Of a stretch of DNA of 64,000 bases, positions 17,621 to 26,445 are shown piece after piece. The DNA is taken from assembly GCF_032397745.1 (NCBI RefSeq), contig NZ_CP135921.1:5506501-5570500 (forward strand). The letters run 5' to 3'. Position numbers and translations under genes: made by a program. The notes under the pieces were generated by a model. That model made no database searches, had not been told where the DNA came from, and was given only the letters and a program-made list of their open reading frames with translations. Every line of letters begins with the position of its first letter. The stretch's first letter is position 1. The stretch is from Bradyrhizobium prioriisuperbiae. Lineage in GTDB: Bacteria > Pseudomonadota > Alphaproteobacteria > Rhizobiales > Xanthobacteraceae.

Positions 17621-18415
17621 ATGAGCAAGCCGCGTGTCCGCAGCAGCGACGCCGACGACTATCAGGGGGTGCCGCGGCCGCTGGCGGCGATGGCGAAGAG
17701 TTTTGCCGGCGGCTTCGAGATCGAACCGCACCAGCATCCGCGCGATCAGCTGGTCTATGCCGTCACCGGCGTGATGCGGGTGCGCACGGAGCGGGAGGCC
17801 TGGATCGTGCCGCCCGACCGCGCGGTGTACCTGCCGGCGCACACGGTGCATGCCATCAGCATCCATGGCCGGGTCGAGATGCGCACGCTCTACATCGCCG
17901 GTGACGCCCGCGCGGATCTGCCACCGACACCGACGGTGCTGGAAGTCTCCGGCCTGCTGCGCGAACTGGTGCTGGCGATGATCGAGGAGCCGGTGATCTA
18001 CGACGAGAAAGGACGCGCCGGCGCGGTGGCCTTTCTCATTCTGGCGGAGATCGCCCGCGCCCGGCGGCTGTCGCTGGTGATCCCGATGCCAAGGGATCCT
18101 CGGCTGCTGCGGGTCTGCACCGCGCTGCTGGCCGATCCGGCGAGCCGGCAGACGCTGGAGGGCTGGGTCGACACCGCCGGCGCCTCGGTGCGCACGCTGG
18201 CGCGATTGTTCGAAGCCGAGACCGCCCTGAGCTTCGCCGTCTGGCGGCAGCGTGTGCGTTTTCACAATGCGCTGGAGGCGATTGTTGCCGGGACGCCGAT
18301 CTCGCAGGTGGCTGCGCGCAACGGTTATCACTCATCGAGTGCGTTCTCGGCGGCGTTTCGCAAGGTGATGGGGCAGGTGCCGTCGTCGTTGCGGGTCGAT
18401 CGCCCGGCGGCGTGA
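17621..18415 (+). CDS. AraC-family regulator with N-terminal cupin domain
   Basis: A 264-residue protein. The N-terminal cupin (about residues 25-95) contains EPHQHPRDQLVYAVTG. The C-terminal double helix-turn-helix (about 165-260) ends with VAARNGYHSSSAFSAAFRKVMG, the AraC signature. The frame is open upstream to 17522, but the domain starts right after Met at 17621, which I chose. It is divergent from the MFS gene and probably controls it. Confidence 0.9.
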   Translation: MSKPRVRSSDADDYQGVPRPLAAMAKSFAGGFEIEPHQHPRDQLVYAVTGVMRVRTEREAWIVPPDRAVYLPAHTVHAISIHGRVEMRTLYIAGDARADLPPTPTVLEVSGLLRELVLAMIEEPVIYDEKGRAGAVAFLILAEIARARRLSLVIPMPRDPRLLRVCTALLADPASRQTLEGWVDTAGASVRTLARLFEAETALSFAVWRQRVRFHNALEAIVAGTPISQVAARNGYHSSSAFSAAFRKVMGQVPSSLRVDRPAA

Positions 18416-18500
18416 GCGGTCACCCCGGTGGAACCACTTGTCTCGGCTCGTCGACGGGCTTATCTGCCGGTCAGCGACCCTTTCAAACAAGGACCTGACG

Positions 18501-19169
18501 ATGGCTGCAGCGAAACAATCCCTGACGGTCGATGTGGTCTCCGACGTGGTCTGTCCCTGGTGTTATATCGGCAAGCGCCGGCTCGAAAATGCGCTGGCCG
18601 AGGTCAGCGACGTCGATGTCCAGGTGCGCTGGCATCCGTTCTTTCTCAATCCGTGGGTGCCGCGCGAAGGCATCAGCCGCGACGAATACCTGACCACCAA
18701 GTTCGGCTCGGTCGAGGCCTACGGCAAGATCGCGGGCCGTGTGGTCGACACCGCCGCGGCCGAAGGCCTCGAATATCATCCCGGCCTGGTCAAGCGGCAG
18801 CCCAACACCCTCGACTGCCATCGCCTGATCCACTGGGCGGAGGCTGCGGGCAAATCGGCGGAGGTGAAGCAACGGCTGATGGAGCTCTACTTCCGGGATG
18901 GCGGCGACCTGACCGCCCCTGAGGTGCTGGTGCAGGCGGCCGCCGATTGCGGGCTCGATGCCGATGACATCCGCAAGCGCCTTGGCACCGATGAAGACGT
19001 CGAGCTGATCTCGCAGCAGGCGCAGTCGGCCGCGCAAGCCGGTGTCAGCGGCGTTCCCACATTCATCCTCGGCAACAAATACGGCATCTCCGGCGCGCAG
19101 CCGGCGGATCAACTGGCGAAGGCGATCCGCCAGGTGGCGGCGGAGCTGGCGGCGCCACCGGCCGCGTAG
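18501..19169 (+). CDS. DsbA-family (FrnE-like) oxidoreductase
   Basis: A 222-residue thioredoxin-fold protein with redox motif CPWC (18-21) near the N-terminus, a helical insert, and the cis-proline loop GVSGVPTF (about 178-185). It lacks a signal peptide, so it should be cytosolic, like FrnE and the 2-hydroxychromene-2-carboxylate isomerase relatives. I chose 18501 because AAGGA lies seven bases upstream, although the frame extends to 18438. It probably acts as a thiol oxidoreductase or isomerase. Confidence 0.9.
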   Translation: MAAAKQSLTVDVVSDVVCPWCYIGKRRLENALAEVSDVDVQVRWHPFFLNPWVPREGISRDEYLTTKFGSVEAYGKIAGRVVDTAAAEGLEYHPGLVKRQPNTLDCHRLIHWAEAAGKSAEVKQRLMELYFRDGGDLTAPEVLVQAAADCGLDADDIRKRLGTDEDVELISQQAQSAAQAGVSGVPTFILGNKYGISGAQPADQLAKAIRQVAAELAAPPAA

Positions 19170-19179
19170 ACAAGCGCCC

Positions 19180-20487
19180 TTACCGGCGGCGCTCTTTCAG
19201 GGCCCGGATGAAGTGGACCAGACGGCGGGCCGGCTCGCGCGCGAGCTGGCGCAGGCGCAGCGCGATCCGGATCGCGGCCACCGCGGGATCGTGACGCCGC
19301 AGCGGGATCAGCACGTCACCAACCGTGAACCGATTGCGCCAGATCGGACCGATCATGGGATGGTCGGCCGTCGCGGAAGAATCGACAAAGGCGATGGCGG
19401 GATCGGCACACAGATGCCGTGTCAGTTCCAGCGCGAGCTGAACCCCCGGCGACATTTTCGCAAACCGCTCGTCGATGCCGAGCTTGAACCAGTAGGCACG
19501 GTCGCGATGCCGCAGCACGACGCCCGATGCCACCGGCGTTGCGCCGGCGGTCAAGGTCACCACTTCGCAGAGCCCGCGCGCGCCGAGGGCCGATGCCGCC
19601 TGACGCATGAAGCGCAGGTCGCCCTCGTGCTGGGCCAGCGCGGTGCCGCGCTTGGCCTTCCAGCCGCTGGCCTCGAGTGACAGGAAAATCTCCAGCGCGC
19701 TGAGGATCTCGTCGGGGCGGCGCGCGATGTGGAGCGCGATCTCGCCGTGTTCGGCCAGACGGTTGCGCTGCCGGCGCAGCTCCTTCAGTTTTTTGGACCC
19801 CAGCGCGTCGCGCAGTGCCTCCTCGGCATCGCGCGTGGCGTCGAGGCCGACGCGCTCCCGGGATTGCAGGATGCGCGGCGCCAGGCCGTCACGGGCGAGG
19901 GCGTGGGTGAAGGCGGCGAGCACCGGTCCCTGCAGCGGAACATCACGCAGGATCAGCGCGTGCATCCCGGCGTCGCGGGCCTGGCGCAACATGCGCCGCA
20001 CGGCATCGTCGGTGGCATCCTGGTCGAGCAGCGGGGTGCCGAGCGGGCCATAAGGATCGGCGCTGACCAGGGCAGCAATGGGAATCCGATAGGCGCGCCA
20101 CGCGGAGATCGCCGGCAACAGGCCGATCAGCTGCGAGGTTGCGGCGCCTGCGCGCTCCGCATGGCCCCAGGCGGTGAGCGCCAGGGCGCCGCCGCGGTCG
20201 CGCGCCGAGGCATTCACCGCGGCTTCCCAATCGGGCAGATAGTATCCATTCGGCTCGGCGGCGCGGTCGGCCAGTTCCTGCCAATGTGCGTTGGCGATGG
20301 CGCTCAGCGGCACCAGTCGATCGTGCCGCGGCGCCGCGCGGCGCAGCCGCGGCTGTGCATGGCGGATGACCCAGGACATGTTCGCGCCTTCGTTGCTGCG
20401 CGGTTCGGCGGCCTCGCGCAGCGCCTTCGTTCGTTGCATCATGTCGGCTGCGTCAGTCACGTCATTCCCCGTGCGAGCACATGTCAC
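19180..20487 (-). CDS. GNAT/FemAB-like acyltransferase (CelD/BcsL type)
   Basis: A protein of up to 435 residues. The C-terminal half (about 225-385) resembles the Acetyltransf_6 (CelD/FemAB-like) domain: SLEASGWKAKRGTALAQHE, then ASGVVLRHRDRAYWFKLGID. Such enzymes often modify envelope polysaccharide or lipid, but the substrate is unknown. Three starts are possible: 20487, Met16/17, or Met37 (20379), which has a weak AAGG. It converges with the DsbA-like gene at a distance of ten bases. Confidence 0.75.
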   Translation of the reverse strand: MTCARTGNDVTDAADMMQRTKALREAAEPRSNEGANMSWVIRHAQPRLRRAAPRHDRLVPLSAIANAHWQELADRAAEPNGYYLPDWEAAVNASARDRGGALALTAWGHAERAGAATSQLIGLLPAISAWRAYRIPIAALVSADPYGPLGTPLLDQDATDDAVRRMLRQARDAGMHALILRDVPLQGPVLAAFTHALARDGLAPRILQSRERVGLDATRDAEEALRDALGSKKLKELRRQRNRLAEHGEIALHIARRPDEILSALEIFLSLEASGWKAKRGTALAQHEGDLRFMRQAASALGARGLCEVVTLTAGATPVASGVVLRHRDRAYWFKLGIDERFAKMSPGVQLALELTRHLCADPAIAFVDSSATADHPMIGPIWRNRFTVGDVLIPLRRHDPAVAAIRIALRLRQLAREPARRLVHFIRALKERRR

Positions 20488-20786
20488 GCGGTCCGTCAGG
20501 CCGCTGGAGGCTCACACGCGCGACCTTAAACAGGACATTGAAAAATTACGTGCGGGGAGACCATCAAACTGCGCGCATATCCTTAATTGATAATTCACCA
20601 CGATCGGCTGAGCCGGGGCCGCCGGCATTGCGGACGGCATCTATAAACCTTTTCATCAAGTTTGACGGGCACGATGCTACCGGGCTACCCGGCTGCCGAT
20701 TGCGCCTGGATGGATTGCAAGAGCAGGTATTTTCACGCGCCGGACAGGCTTTTTTTGCAGGTCGGCGCCTGGCACGGAAACACGGC

Positions 20787-21191
20787 ATGCAGAACGCACG
20801 CGAACGTATTCCGATGAGCGACAACGACATTGTCGATCATTTCGCCCGTTTCGGCTATCGGGTGACCATCGGCCAGATCGCCTTCACCGGCGAGACGGTG
20901 GACGATTTCCGCGATGCGCGCGGGGCCAAATGGTGGAAGGCCGGCAAGCTGCGCCAGAACGAGCCCGGGCTGCTGCGGATCGAGGATGCGCAGCCGCGCC
21001 CCGATCAACGCACCCGCGACATCATCGTGGTGAGCTTCGGCACCGCGCGGGCCGTGATGGGGGTCGAGATCAAGCCGGGCGCGCCCCCGCTGAAGCCGGG
21101 CGACGCGACCTGCCGCTATGCGCCGAACATGGAATGGCTCGCCGCGCCGGCCAAGGCGACCGCATTGGGCAAAGTCGCCAAGCGCGCATAA
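20787..21191 (+). CDS. Hypothetical protein, conserved-looking
   Basis: A 134-residue protein if begun at the Met at 20787; Met at 20814 is the alternative. The open frame runs back to 20481, but that part is low quality and lacks a ribosome binding site. The body (MSDNDIVDHFARFGYRVTIGQ, abridged) is well formed, with a Trp pair (KWWKAG) and a C-terminal Lys/Ala tail. I do not recognise a domain. The 299 bases before it (20488-20786) hold nothing I can support apart from its promoter region. Confidence 0.6.
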   Translation: MQNARERIPMSDNDIVDHFARFGYRVTIGQIAFTGETVDDFRDARGAKWWKAGKLRQNEPGLLRIEDAQPRPDQRTRDIIVVSFGTARAVMGVEIKPGAPPLKPGDATCRYAPNMEWLAAPAKATALGKVAKRA

Positions 21192-21219
21192 CGAGAAGCT
21201 GCCTCGGAGCTGATGCGTC

Positions 21220-21462
21220 TCAGTCGAAAGCGACGCCGATCCGCCGTTCCTTGCGCCAGACAATATGGCAGGGCTTCGCGCTGTGATCGCCCTCGAAGAT
21301 CAGCGTGAACTTGGGGGGAATACCCAGCGGACTTGCCACATCGAGCGCGGCGCCGGTCGCCGACAGGTTGCGAATGGTGCAACTGATGCCGGCATCACCG
21401 TTGAATGAAATCGTGGCTGCCTTGAAAACCCTCTGACGTGGGCTGGCGCGGTGCTCTTCCAT
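21220..21462 (-). CDS. PilZ-domain protein
   Basis: An 80-residue protein that is a single PilZ domain: the RxxxR-type start RASPRQRVFKAA (5-16), then NLSATGAAL (the (D/N)xSxxG motif, about 33-41), and a final RRIGVAFD strand. PilZ domains bind cyclic di-GMP through the Arg and (D/N)xSxxG motifs, and both are present. It stands alone and is likely a small adaptor in motility or envelope control. A second PilZ protein is encoded at 24610-24951. Confidence 0.85.
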   Translation of the reverse strand: MEEHRASPRQRVFKAATISFNGDAGISCTIRNLSATGAALDVASPLGIPPKFTLIFEGDHSAKPCHIVWRKERRIGVAFD

Positions 21463-21690
21463 GACTGCGAACTCAACATCGAACTTGTTGCTGCCCGCAT
21501 AGCACTGCAGCTTGCGCGCGCAAATACATCGATGCTCACGCTAGGGCAGCATCCTTAATCTAGTGTTCCAAAAATAGCGGAGGATTGCGTACAAATCGCA
21601 ATTGTGATCGTCCGCACCGCAGTTCGGCGGAGCATTGAGCGGAAAGGTGTCCGTATGTTTCCGCCGCAGTGATCGCGCCAGCGCGTCGAT

Positions 21691-21906
21691 CTAACGCATC
21701 TTGCCCCAGGGATCCTGCTTCTTGGTCGACGTCGGGATCCGCTCCAGTGCATCCTTGTAGGCGCGTTCATCTTCTTTGGCTTTGCGGGCGGCCGCGCGCT
21801 GCTGCGCTTCCGACGGCGGAGCCGGACCGTCGCCGCCTTTGACCGGGGCTGCCAAGGCCGGTGTGGCCAGTGCCATGATCGAGAGCGCGATCAGAACCCG
21901 TTTCAT
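21691..21906 (-). CDS. Small exported protein with DPWG motif
   Basis: A 71-residue protein with a signal peptide (about 1-19, ending TPALAA). It has a charged helical middle and ends YKDALERIP-x6-DPWGKMR. The same pattern (YKESLKKIP-x6-DPWGSVR) occurs in the divergent gene at 22165, so the two are paralogues. A GGAGA lies upstream. Function unknown; probably periplasmic. Confidence 0.7.
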   Translation of the reverse strand: MKRVLIALSIMALATPALAAPVKGGDGPAPPSEAQQRAAARKAKEDERAYKDALERIPTSTKKQDPWGKMR

Positions 21907-22164
21907 ATCTTCCGTCTCCTCAAGCTTGGCTATATGCGCCTGTCGCTTGATATTCTATCGGGAGATGGCAAATTTGGGGAGGGGGATGAGCGGTCATCGA
22001 CCAAATCTGCCCTCCTTTTTGTTGTATTTGCACTGCTGGCATGGATCGGGAATTCCGCGCGCGGGAACCGGCCATCCGGCCGTGCCGGTTTCCACCGGAT
22101 ACGAGAATGGGCTAGTTTCGCGCCGGGCGACCGGACCACGGACGAGAGATTGAGGAGACCTGAA

Positions 22165-22491
22165 GTGAAGACGTTTCGCATTGCCTTGATGGCGGCGCTG
22201 CTGGCCGGTCCGGCCCATGCGCAGAGCCTCGGCACCAGCATCATTCCCGAGACACCATCCAAAACGCCCGACCAGATCGAGCGCGAACAGGCGCTGGAGC
22301 GCGACTACAAGGAATCGCTGAAGAAGATTCCCAACGGCAAAGCCAGCAACGATCCGTGGGGGAGCGTTCGCAGCGCCGAGCCGTCGCGGGCCTCGGCGAA
22401 AGCGCCGGCTGCCAAGACGGCGCCCGCCAAAACCGGCCAGGCCAAGGCCGCGAAGACGACGCAAGCCAAGCCAGCCGGGAACGTGCAGTAG
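22165..22491 (+). CDS. Small exported protein with DPWG motif and Ala/Lys-rich tail
   Basis: A 108-residue protein starting at GTG 22165, with GAGGAG eight bases upstream and a good signal peptide (about 1-20, GPAHAQ). After YKESLKKIPNGKASNDPWG (residues 48-66) it has a 40-residue low-complexity tail of repeated Ala-Lys-Thr/Pro units. The frame is open back to 21934, but only this start gives a leader. It is paralogous to the divergent gene at 21691-21906. Such basic tails may contact nucleic acid or cell-wall polymers; this is inference. Confidence 0.7.
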   Translation: MKTFRIALMAALLAGPAHAQSLGTSIIPETPSKTPDQIEREQALERDYKESLKKIPNGKASNDPWGSVRSAEPSRASAKAPAAKTAPAKTGQAKAAKTTQAKPAGNVQ

Positions 22492-22558
22492 CAGTTCGCA
22501 AGCCGCCAACTGCCTCGGCGCGAACGGCGGAGCGCCGCCCGCGTGGTCCGATCGATGC

Positions 22559-22909
22559 TCAGCGCGACACGTGCGCGGACACCGCCAGCCATTGTCCATT
22601 GCGCCTGGCCCAGACGTCGGTGTAGCGGCCGGAGCCCGCGCTGCCGTCGGGCAGGGTGTAGCTGGTGCGCGCATGGATGATGGCGAAGTCGCCCATGATG
22701 CGAATGTTGACGTCATGGGCCGCGAGATCGCGGATGGCCACGGGTCTGGCGGTCTGCTTCAGAAAATTTGCGCGGTCGACCAGCGTTTTGTCGGGGTTGG
22801 AGCAATAGAAATCATCCGCCAGGATGGCGTCGAAGCGGGCGACGTCGGAGTGCTGTACCGAGCTGACATAGTCGCGGTTGAGGCTGGTGAGGATGTCCTG
22901 ATCGGTCAT
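22559..22909 (-). CDS. SnoaL/DUF4440-like protein (NTF2 fold)
   Basis: A 116-residue protein of the nuclear-transport-factor-2-like superfamily: MTDQDILTSLNRDYVSSVQ, the ILADDFYCSNPDKTLV segment, and a C-terminal TDVWARRNGQWLAVSAH pattern typical of DUF4440. These are small ligand-binding or catalytic proteins of varied use. I chose Met at 22909 (GGAGAC upstream) rather than the open extension to 22978. Confidence 0.8.
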   Translation of the reverse strand: MTDQDILTSLNRDYVSSVQHSDVARFDAILADDFYCSNPDKTLVDRANFLKQTARPVAIRDLAAHDVNIRIMGDFAIIHARTSYTLPDGSAGSGRYTDVWARRNGQWLAVSAHVSR

Positions 22910-23207
22910 GAGGGTCTCCGGAAAAGCAATGATGAGCGCATCGGGCGGCCGGAAAGCGACCGCGGTGAGACGCGGCATTTTGGTCGGCTAGGGGGGCCGT
23001 GCTCACGATCATCGGCATTCGCCAGCGTGAATCAAGCGCGGGTGCGCCGCAGTAATTTCAGGCACAAAGTTCGCGACTGCAGCATGAACGTCGCGTATCC
23101 GTAAAACTGCGCGGCATGACGCACTGGCTCCTTCGGATTAGCATCGCGGCTGTGGCGGCCATGAGTCGGCACGCCAGAGACGCAGAAAATCGATCGGAGA
23201 GGACATC

Positions 23208-23501
23208 ATGTCAGGGCTACTGATCAATTTAATCATCCAGATTGTCGGCGGCGCGGTTGGTGGAAACGTGGCCGGCGGTGCGGCCAAGGGCATCGACCTC
23301 GGCACCATTGGCAACACTCTTGCCGGCGCGATTGGCGGCGGGGTCGGGGGCCAGCTTCTCGGGACCTTGATTCCGCTGCTGGCGAACTCGGCCTCGACGC
23401 TCGACATCGGCGCAATGATCGGCCAGCTTGCCGGCGGCGGCGTTGCCGGAGCGGTCCTGACCGCGATTGTCGGCGCGATCAAGAACCGCGCTGCAGCCTA
23501 A
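23208..23501 (+). CDS. Glycine-rich small membrane-associated protein
   Basis: A 97-residue protein made almost wholly of Gly, Ala, Leu and Ile. It has repeated GGxxGG and GxxxG patterns (GGAVGGNVAGGAAKG; GAIGGGVGGQLLG), a glycine-zipper composition, and an amphipathic start. A GGAGAGG ribosome binding site precedes the ATG. It probably inserts in a membrane or forms oligomers. I recognise the type from Bradyrhizobium-like genomes but know no function. Confidence 0.7.
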   Translation: MSGLLINLIIQIVGGAVGGNVAGGAAKGIDLGTIGNTLAGAIGGGVGGQLLGTLIPLLANSASTLDIGAMIGQLAGGGVAGAVLTAIVGAIKNRAAA

Positions 23502-23676
23502 ACGCAGCTCCGTCCCGCGAACCGGGATCCAGTTCGCTCGACACGCTTCACGACGTGCTGTTGGTTGCGACAGAACGCGTGAGGCGATCGCGCTGCGTTG
23601 CCGGATGTTGCGTAACCTTGCCGGAGTTCGGGACGTGCGTCGATCGCGCGTTGGTGTCAGCCACGTCCGTAGCGCA

Positions 23677-23820
23677 TTACGGCCGGGGACCGCGGCGTTT
23701 TCGATGTAGCTGGCGCTGGATCTGCCAAAGCATCAGCACCACGGCTGTTCCCAGGCATACGACGATGCCGAGAAGAAGCAGGGTCAGGTCGGCGGCTGTC
23801 AGCGTCGATAACATGTCCAT
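23677..23820 (-). CDS. Very small single-pass membrane protein
   Basis: A 47-residue ORF. It has an N-terminal short polar part, one strong transmembrane helix (about residues 13-33, LTLLLLGIVVCLGTAVVLML) and a basic tail rich in Arg and Lys. This positive-tail topology is typical of real small membrane proteins. No clear ribosome binding site is seen, which lowers confidence. Met3 is an alternative start. Confidence 0.4.
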   Translation of the reverse strand: MDMLSTLTAADLTLLLLGIVVCLGTAVVLMLWQIQRQLHRKRRGPRP

Positions 23821-23962
23821 TGAAAAAGCATTGTGGTGTCAATCCGGCTGATCGCGTCCATGCTCTGACAGCATCCAAAGTCAAAGCCGCGCCGGCGCCA
23901 AAGCGGGCGGCGTCAATGCTGCGAATATGGAGTTCAGGCCGTTTGAAACAAGTCGCTGCCGA

Positions 23963-24178
23963 TCAGATAGCCCGAGGCGTTTTCATGATGATGGTATCTT
24001 GGTCCGGCACGCAGGACTGCGCCGCGAACCGTTTGATGATGTCGAGAGCAGCGCTTCGATCAGCACGTCGTGGAATGCTCTGGAATACCCGGATCAATTC
24101 CAATCCTTCGTCGGCTGAAAATCTTTCGCCTTTCGCCGTGCTCATCGTCTCGTTCGAATAGTCACCGTAGTTGCGCAT
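23963..24178 (-). CDS. Small helical protein resembling the C-terminal tail of XRE regulators
   Basis: A 71-residue protein if begun at Met 24178, where GGGGA lies upstream; the frame extends to 24292. Its centre reads ADEGLELIRVFQSIPRRADR (residues 20-39), followed by AALDIIKRFAA. This is like the terminal helix pair found in many rhizobial XRE-type regulators (EGLELxRAFxxIxDPxxRRxIxEL type), but no helix-turn-helix precedes it. The 56-residue protein at 25864 shares the pattern. Function unknown. Confidence 0.55.
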   Translation of the reverse strand: MRNYGDYSNETMSTAKGERFSADEGLELIRVFQSIPRRADRSAALDIIKRFAAQSCVPDQDTIIMKTPRAI

Positions 24179-24609
24179 GGGTATCCCCAATTGTATGGCC
24201 CCAATTGTGAATCCGACCCGTTTGGTTCGATCGATCTGGGGTCGCCGACAGCCTTGCGGGGACGGCCGCAATAGCCATCGCCGCAAGGTCACTGATTTTG
24301 GCTAGCAAAGCGATGAATCGGCTAGCAAAGGTATTTGTTGGTTATTCAATGAACTCTCGGAACGATCATGCGTCCGATGGCGCGACGACCGATTCCCACG
24401 CAAACAAACGAATATGCACGGCCCCAATTCCGTGCGGTGACGGCATCATAGGTCAGGTGGCTGATTCTCAGAAGCCCAGATCACACGTGTGCAAGAGATG
24501 AACGGGGACAATGCACACCTCGTGTGCGGGCTATCTTTGACGGGGCGCCCCGAGGTTCTCTGAGATGTCCGGTTTCTCTGCTTGTTGAATCTCTGGACGT
24601 TCCATCCGT
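24179..24609. other. 431-bp gap without a supported gene
   Basis: It holds a possible hairpin, ccttgcgg (24252-24259) pairing with ccgcaagg (24291-24298), and an 11-bp direct repeat ggctagcaaag at 24300-24310 and 24320-24330. The open frames in it look like chance. Nothing else is evident. Confidence 0.5.
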
Positions 24610-24951
24610 TCAAACTTGCAGAACCACTTGCTTCCGCGGCGGGCCGGCATCCTGCACGTTCGCCGAGGTGTCGGTCTGGCGGCGTGGCCGGTGAAACCTG
24701 ACGCCGATCTCCGCGCCCCGTCGCCATGCCGTCACGCAATGCCGGCTGACATTGCCATTCGGCGTCAGCAGCAGGACGAAGACTTTGGGCGGTATCAGCT
24801 CGCCCACTTCAATGCGAGCACCTCCTTCCGAAATGTCCAGAATGAAGCATTCATAGAGCGGCGCATTGGCACCGCAAAAAATGAACCCCGGCCGGCGAAG
24901 CTCGAACCGCTTGTGCCGTCTCTCGATGATGTGTGCCAAAATCTTGTGCAT
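24610..24951 (-). CDS. PilZ-domain protein
   Basis: A 113-residue protein with a PilZ domain over about residues 10-90: ERRHKRFELRRPGFIF (Arg-rich start), DISEGGARIEV (the (D/N)xSxxG motif), and GAEIGVRFHRP as the closing strand. Cyclic di-GMP binding is likely. The last 20 residues are polar and disordered-looking. It differs from the other PilZ protein at 21220 in length and sequence. No operon partner is adjacent. Confidence 0.82.
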   Translation of the reverse strand: MHKILAHIIERRHKRFELRRPGFIFCGANAPLYECFILDISEGGARIEVGELIPPKVFVLLLTPNGNVSRHCVTAWRRGAEIGVRFHRPRRQTDTSANVQDAGPPRKQVVLQV

Positions 24952-25342
24952 GAGGAGCGACCGTGAAAACGGAGAAATAACACCATGCGAGGCAGTAGCA
25001 TGGTGTTGTACATCGATCCGCGTTCACATCCATTCAAGGAATTCACGCCAAATGCCGTCATCGATGAAAGGATTTGTTATGAGTTTGCATAGAGCAGGGC
25101 TGTTTTCCGCGAGAATACAGTCGCCCGTGGCGCAGTACCGTTGACTTAGTGTTACCTTTTTTCGGTAAGAGCCGGGGAGCATTAACCTGGGGGCCATCGA
25201 CGCTGTCCAGCGCTGGCTCCGGATCAGGACCGAGTCGATCTCGGTCGAGCATGCGTCGCTCAAGTGTTCGTCGCATCAGCACGCCGCCAGGCAGTGATCA
25301 GGCAATGATAACGGCCTGGATTCGGATCGGCTCAATGGCGGC
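24952..25342. other. 391-bp gap without a supported gene
   Basis: I see short chance ORFs only, among them a 21-codon ORF at about 25079 with an AAGGA before it, which is too short to call. No repeat, terminator or RNA gene was recognised. Confidence 0.4.
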
Positions 25343-25612
25343 TCAGCGCAACGCTTCCCCGATCTTGCTGGAATGGGTCTTTCCGGAATGGGGGCTGGCT
25401 GCATGAGAGCCGCGCACGGTCCGCAACTGCACAGTGTTGGTGCGCTTCTCTCCCATGCCGCCGGGGGCAGTTGCGAGCTGGTCTTTCGACGCCTGAAGAC
25501 TCGCCATGTCGAGGAGATGGGCGAGCAGCTTCAGATCGGCTTTTTCTGCGAGTCTTTTCAGTTCGAGGCACGCGGGTCCGATGTGGGCTGCCGCGGCAAA
25601 TGGGCTGTTCAT
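25343..25612 (-). CDS. Small helical hypothetical protein
   Basis: An 89-residue ORF with a strong GGGAGGA ribosome binding site nine bases upstream. The first half is helical (CLELKRLAEKADLKLLAHLL, then DMASLQAS) and resembles short proteins widespread in Bradyrhizobium-like genomes. The second half is polar and likely disordered. Function unknown. It lies in the same orientation as the other tiny genes at 23963 and 25864. Confidence 0.55.
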   Translation of the reverse strand: MNSPFAAAAHIGPACLELKRLAEKADLKLLAHLLDMASLQASKDQLATAPGGMGEKRTNTVQLRTVRGSHAASPHSGKTHSSKIGEALR

Positions 25613-25863
25613 GGAAAATCCTCCCAGACCCCTTCAACTCCCCGCATCGAATTCCTGATTTGACCGAGTCGCAATACAAATCGGTTTTGCGGCGGATGAT
25701 CGGGGCGTTTTGACGCGCACATTGCCGTTACGGAATAAGCGCGGGCGTCGGGAGTTTAAGGGTAATTGGCATTTCGACGGATCGCTGCCGATTCTGATCG
25801 CAGTCGTTTCCTTGCAGTCGCGGTTTGTTAAAGTGTTGTCGTCGCTGCTTATCGAGCTGATAC

Positions 25864-26034
25864 TTATTGAAGGCGATTCTTGACGGCACCGAGATGTTCG
25901 GCGAGGACGATCAAGGCTTCGCGGACCGGTTGACTGTCCAAGGCGCGAAACGCCTTGATGAGACGGAGGGCTTCTTCAGTCCTCAGCGCCGCCTCGTTGG
26001 CCTGAACCTGGTTTTCCTCGTGATCCGCTGCCAT
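25864..26034 (-). CDS. 56-residue helical protein resembling a detached XRE regulator tail
   Basis: An ORF of 57 codons starting ATG at 26034 and ending TAA at 25864, preceded by GGGGGTGA. The sequence is acidic at its start and then reads EEALRLIKAFRALDSQPVRE and ALIVLAEHL, the same heptad pattern as the 71-residue protein at 23963. No DNA-binding domain is present. An AT-rich stretch with an inverted repeat lies just upstream. Function unknown; it may bind a partner through the helices. Confidence 0.55.
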   Translation of the reverse strand: MAADHEENQVQANEAALRTEEALRLIKAFRALDSQPVREALIVLAEHLGAVKNRLQ

Positions 26035-26064
26035 CGCGCTTCACCCCCAAAATTTATCTTAAAT

Positions 26065-26079
26065 ATTATTTCGAATAAT
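26065..26079. promoter_or_regulatory. attatt-tcg-aataat inverted repeat in AT-rich promoter region
   Basis: A 6+3+6 dyad in a distinctly AT-rich 40-bp stretch, about 30 bp upstream of the minus-strand gene that starts at 26034. It looks like a promoter with an operator; the binding protein is unknown. Confidence 0.4.
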
Positions 26080-26445
26080 AATTCAGTCGACAACAAATCT
26101 GCCGTCAATTTGGCTTTTCTGCGTCCGTTACGTTGGTGAACGGTATCGGGTTCCGGGAGGAGAGCCCGGCAGATCGGCGGTTGTATCCGCGCCATCGTTC
26201 TATTGCATGGTGGCGAGGCAACGTGAAGCGCCGTCTGGCCCGGGATCCGCGTTCGGCCCGCTTTTTTTGTATACCGGCCAAAGGTTGCGCCGCGTGCGAG
26301 GCGACATCCCGTTCCGCAGCGCGGAAGGTCGCGATGATCCGGAAAGCGTAGCACCGTGGAACCGAAACCCACTCGGGAACGGCGGCTGGAGCGAGGCCTC
26401 GCCTGATTCCGTTGGATACCGCATCGGGGAGGCGCGCTGGCTGCG
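26080..26445. other. 366-bp gap without a supported gene
   Basis: Open frames exist on both strands (for example 26105-26482 on the minus strand), but their composition is arginine-rich with no recognisable domain and no ribosome binding site. I see no repeat or RNA gene. Confidence 0.4.
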
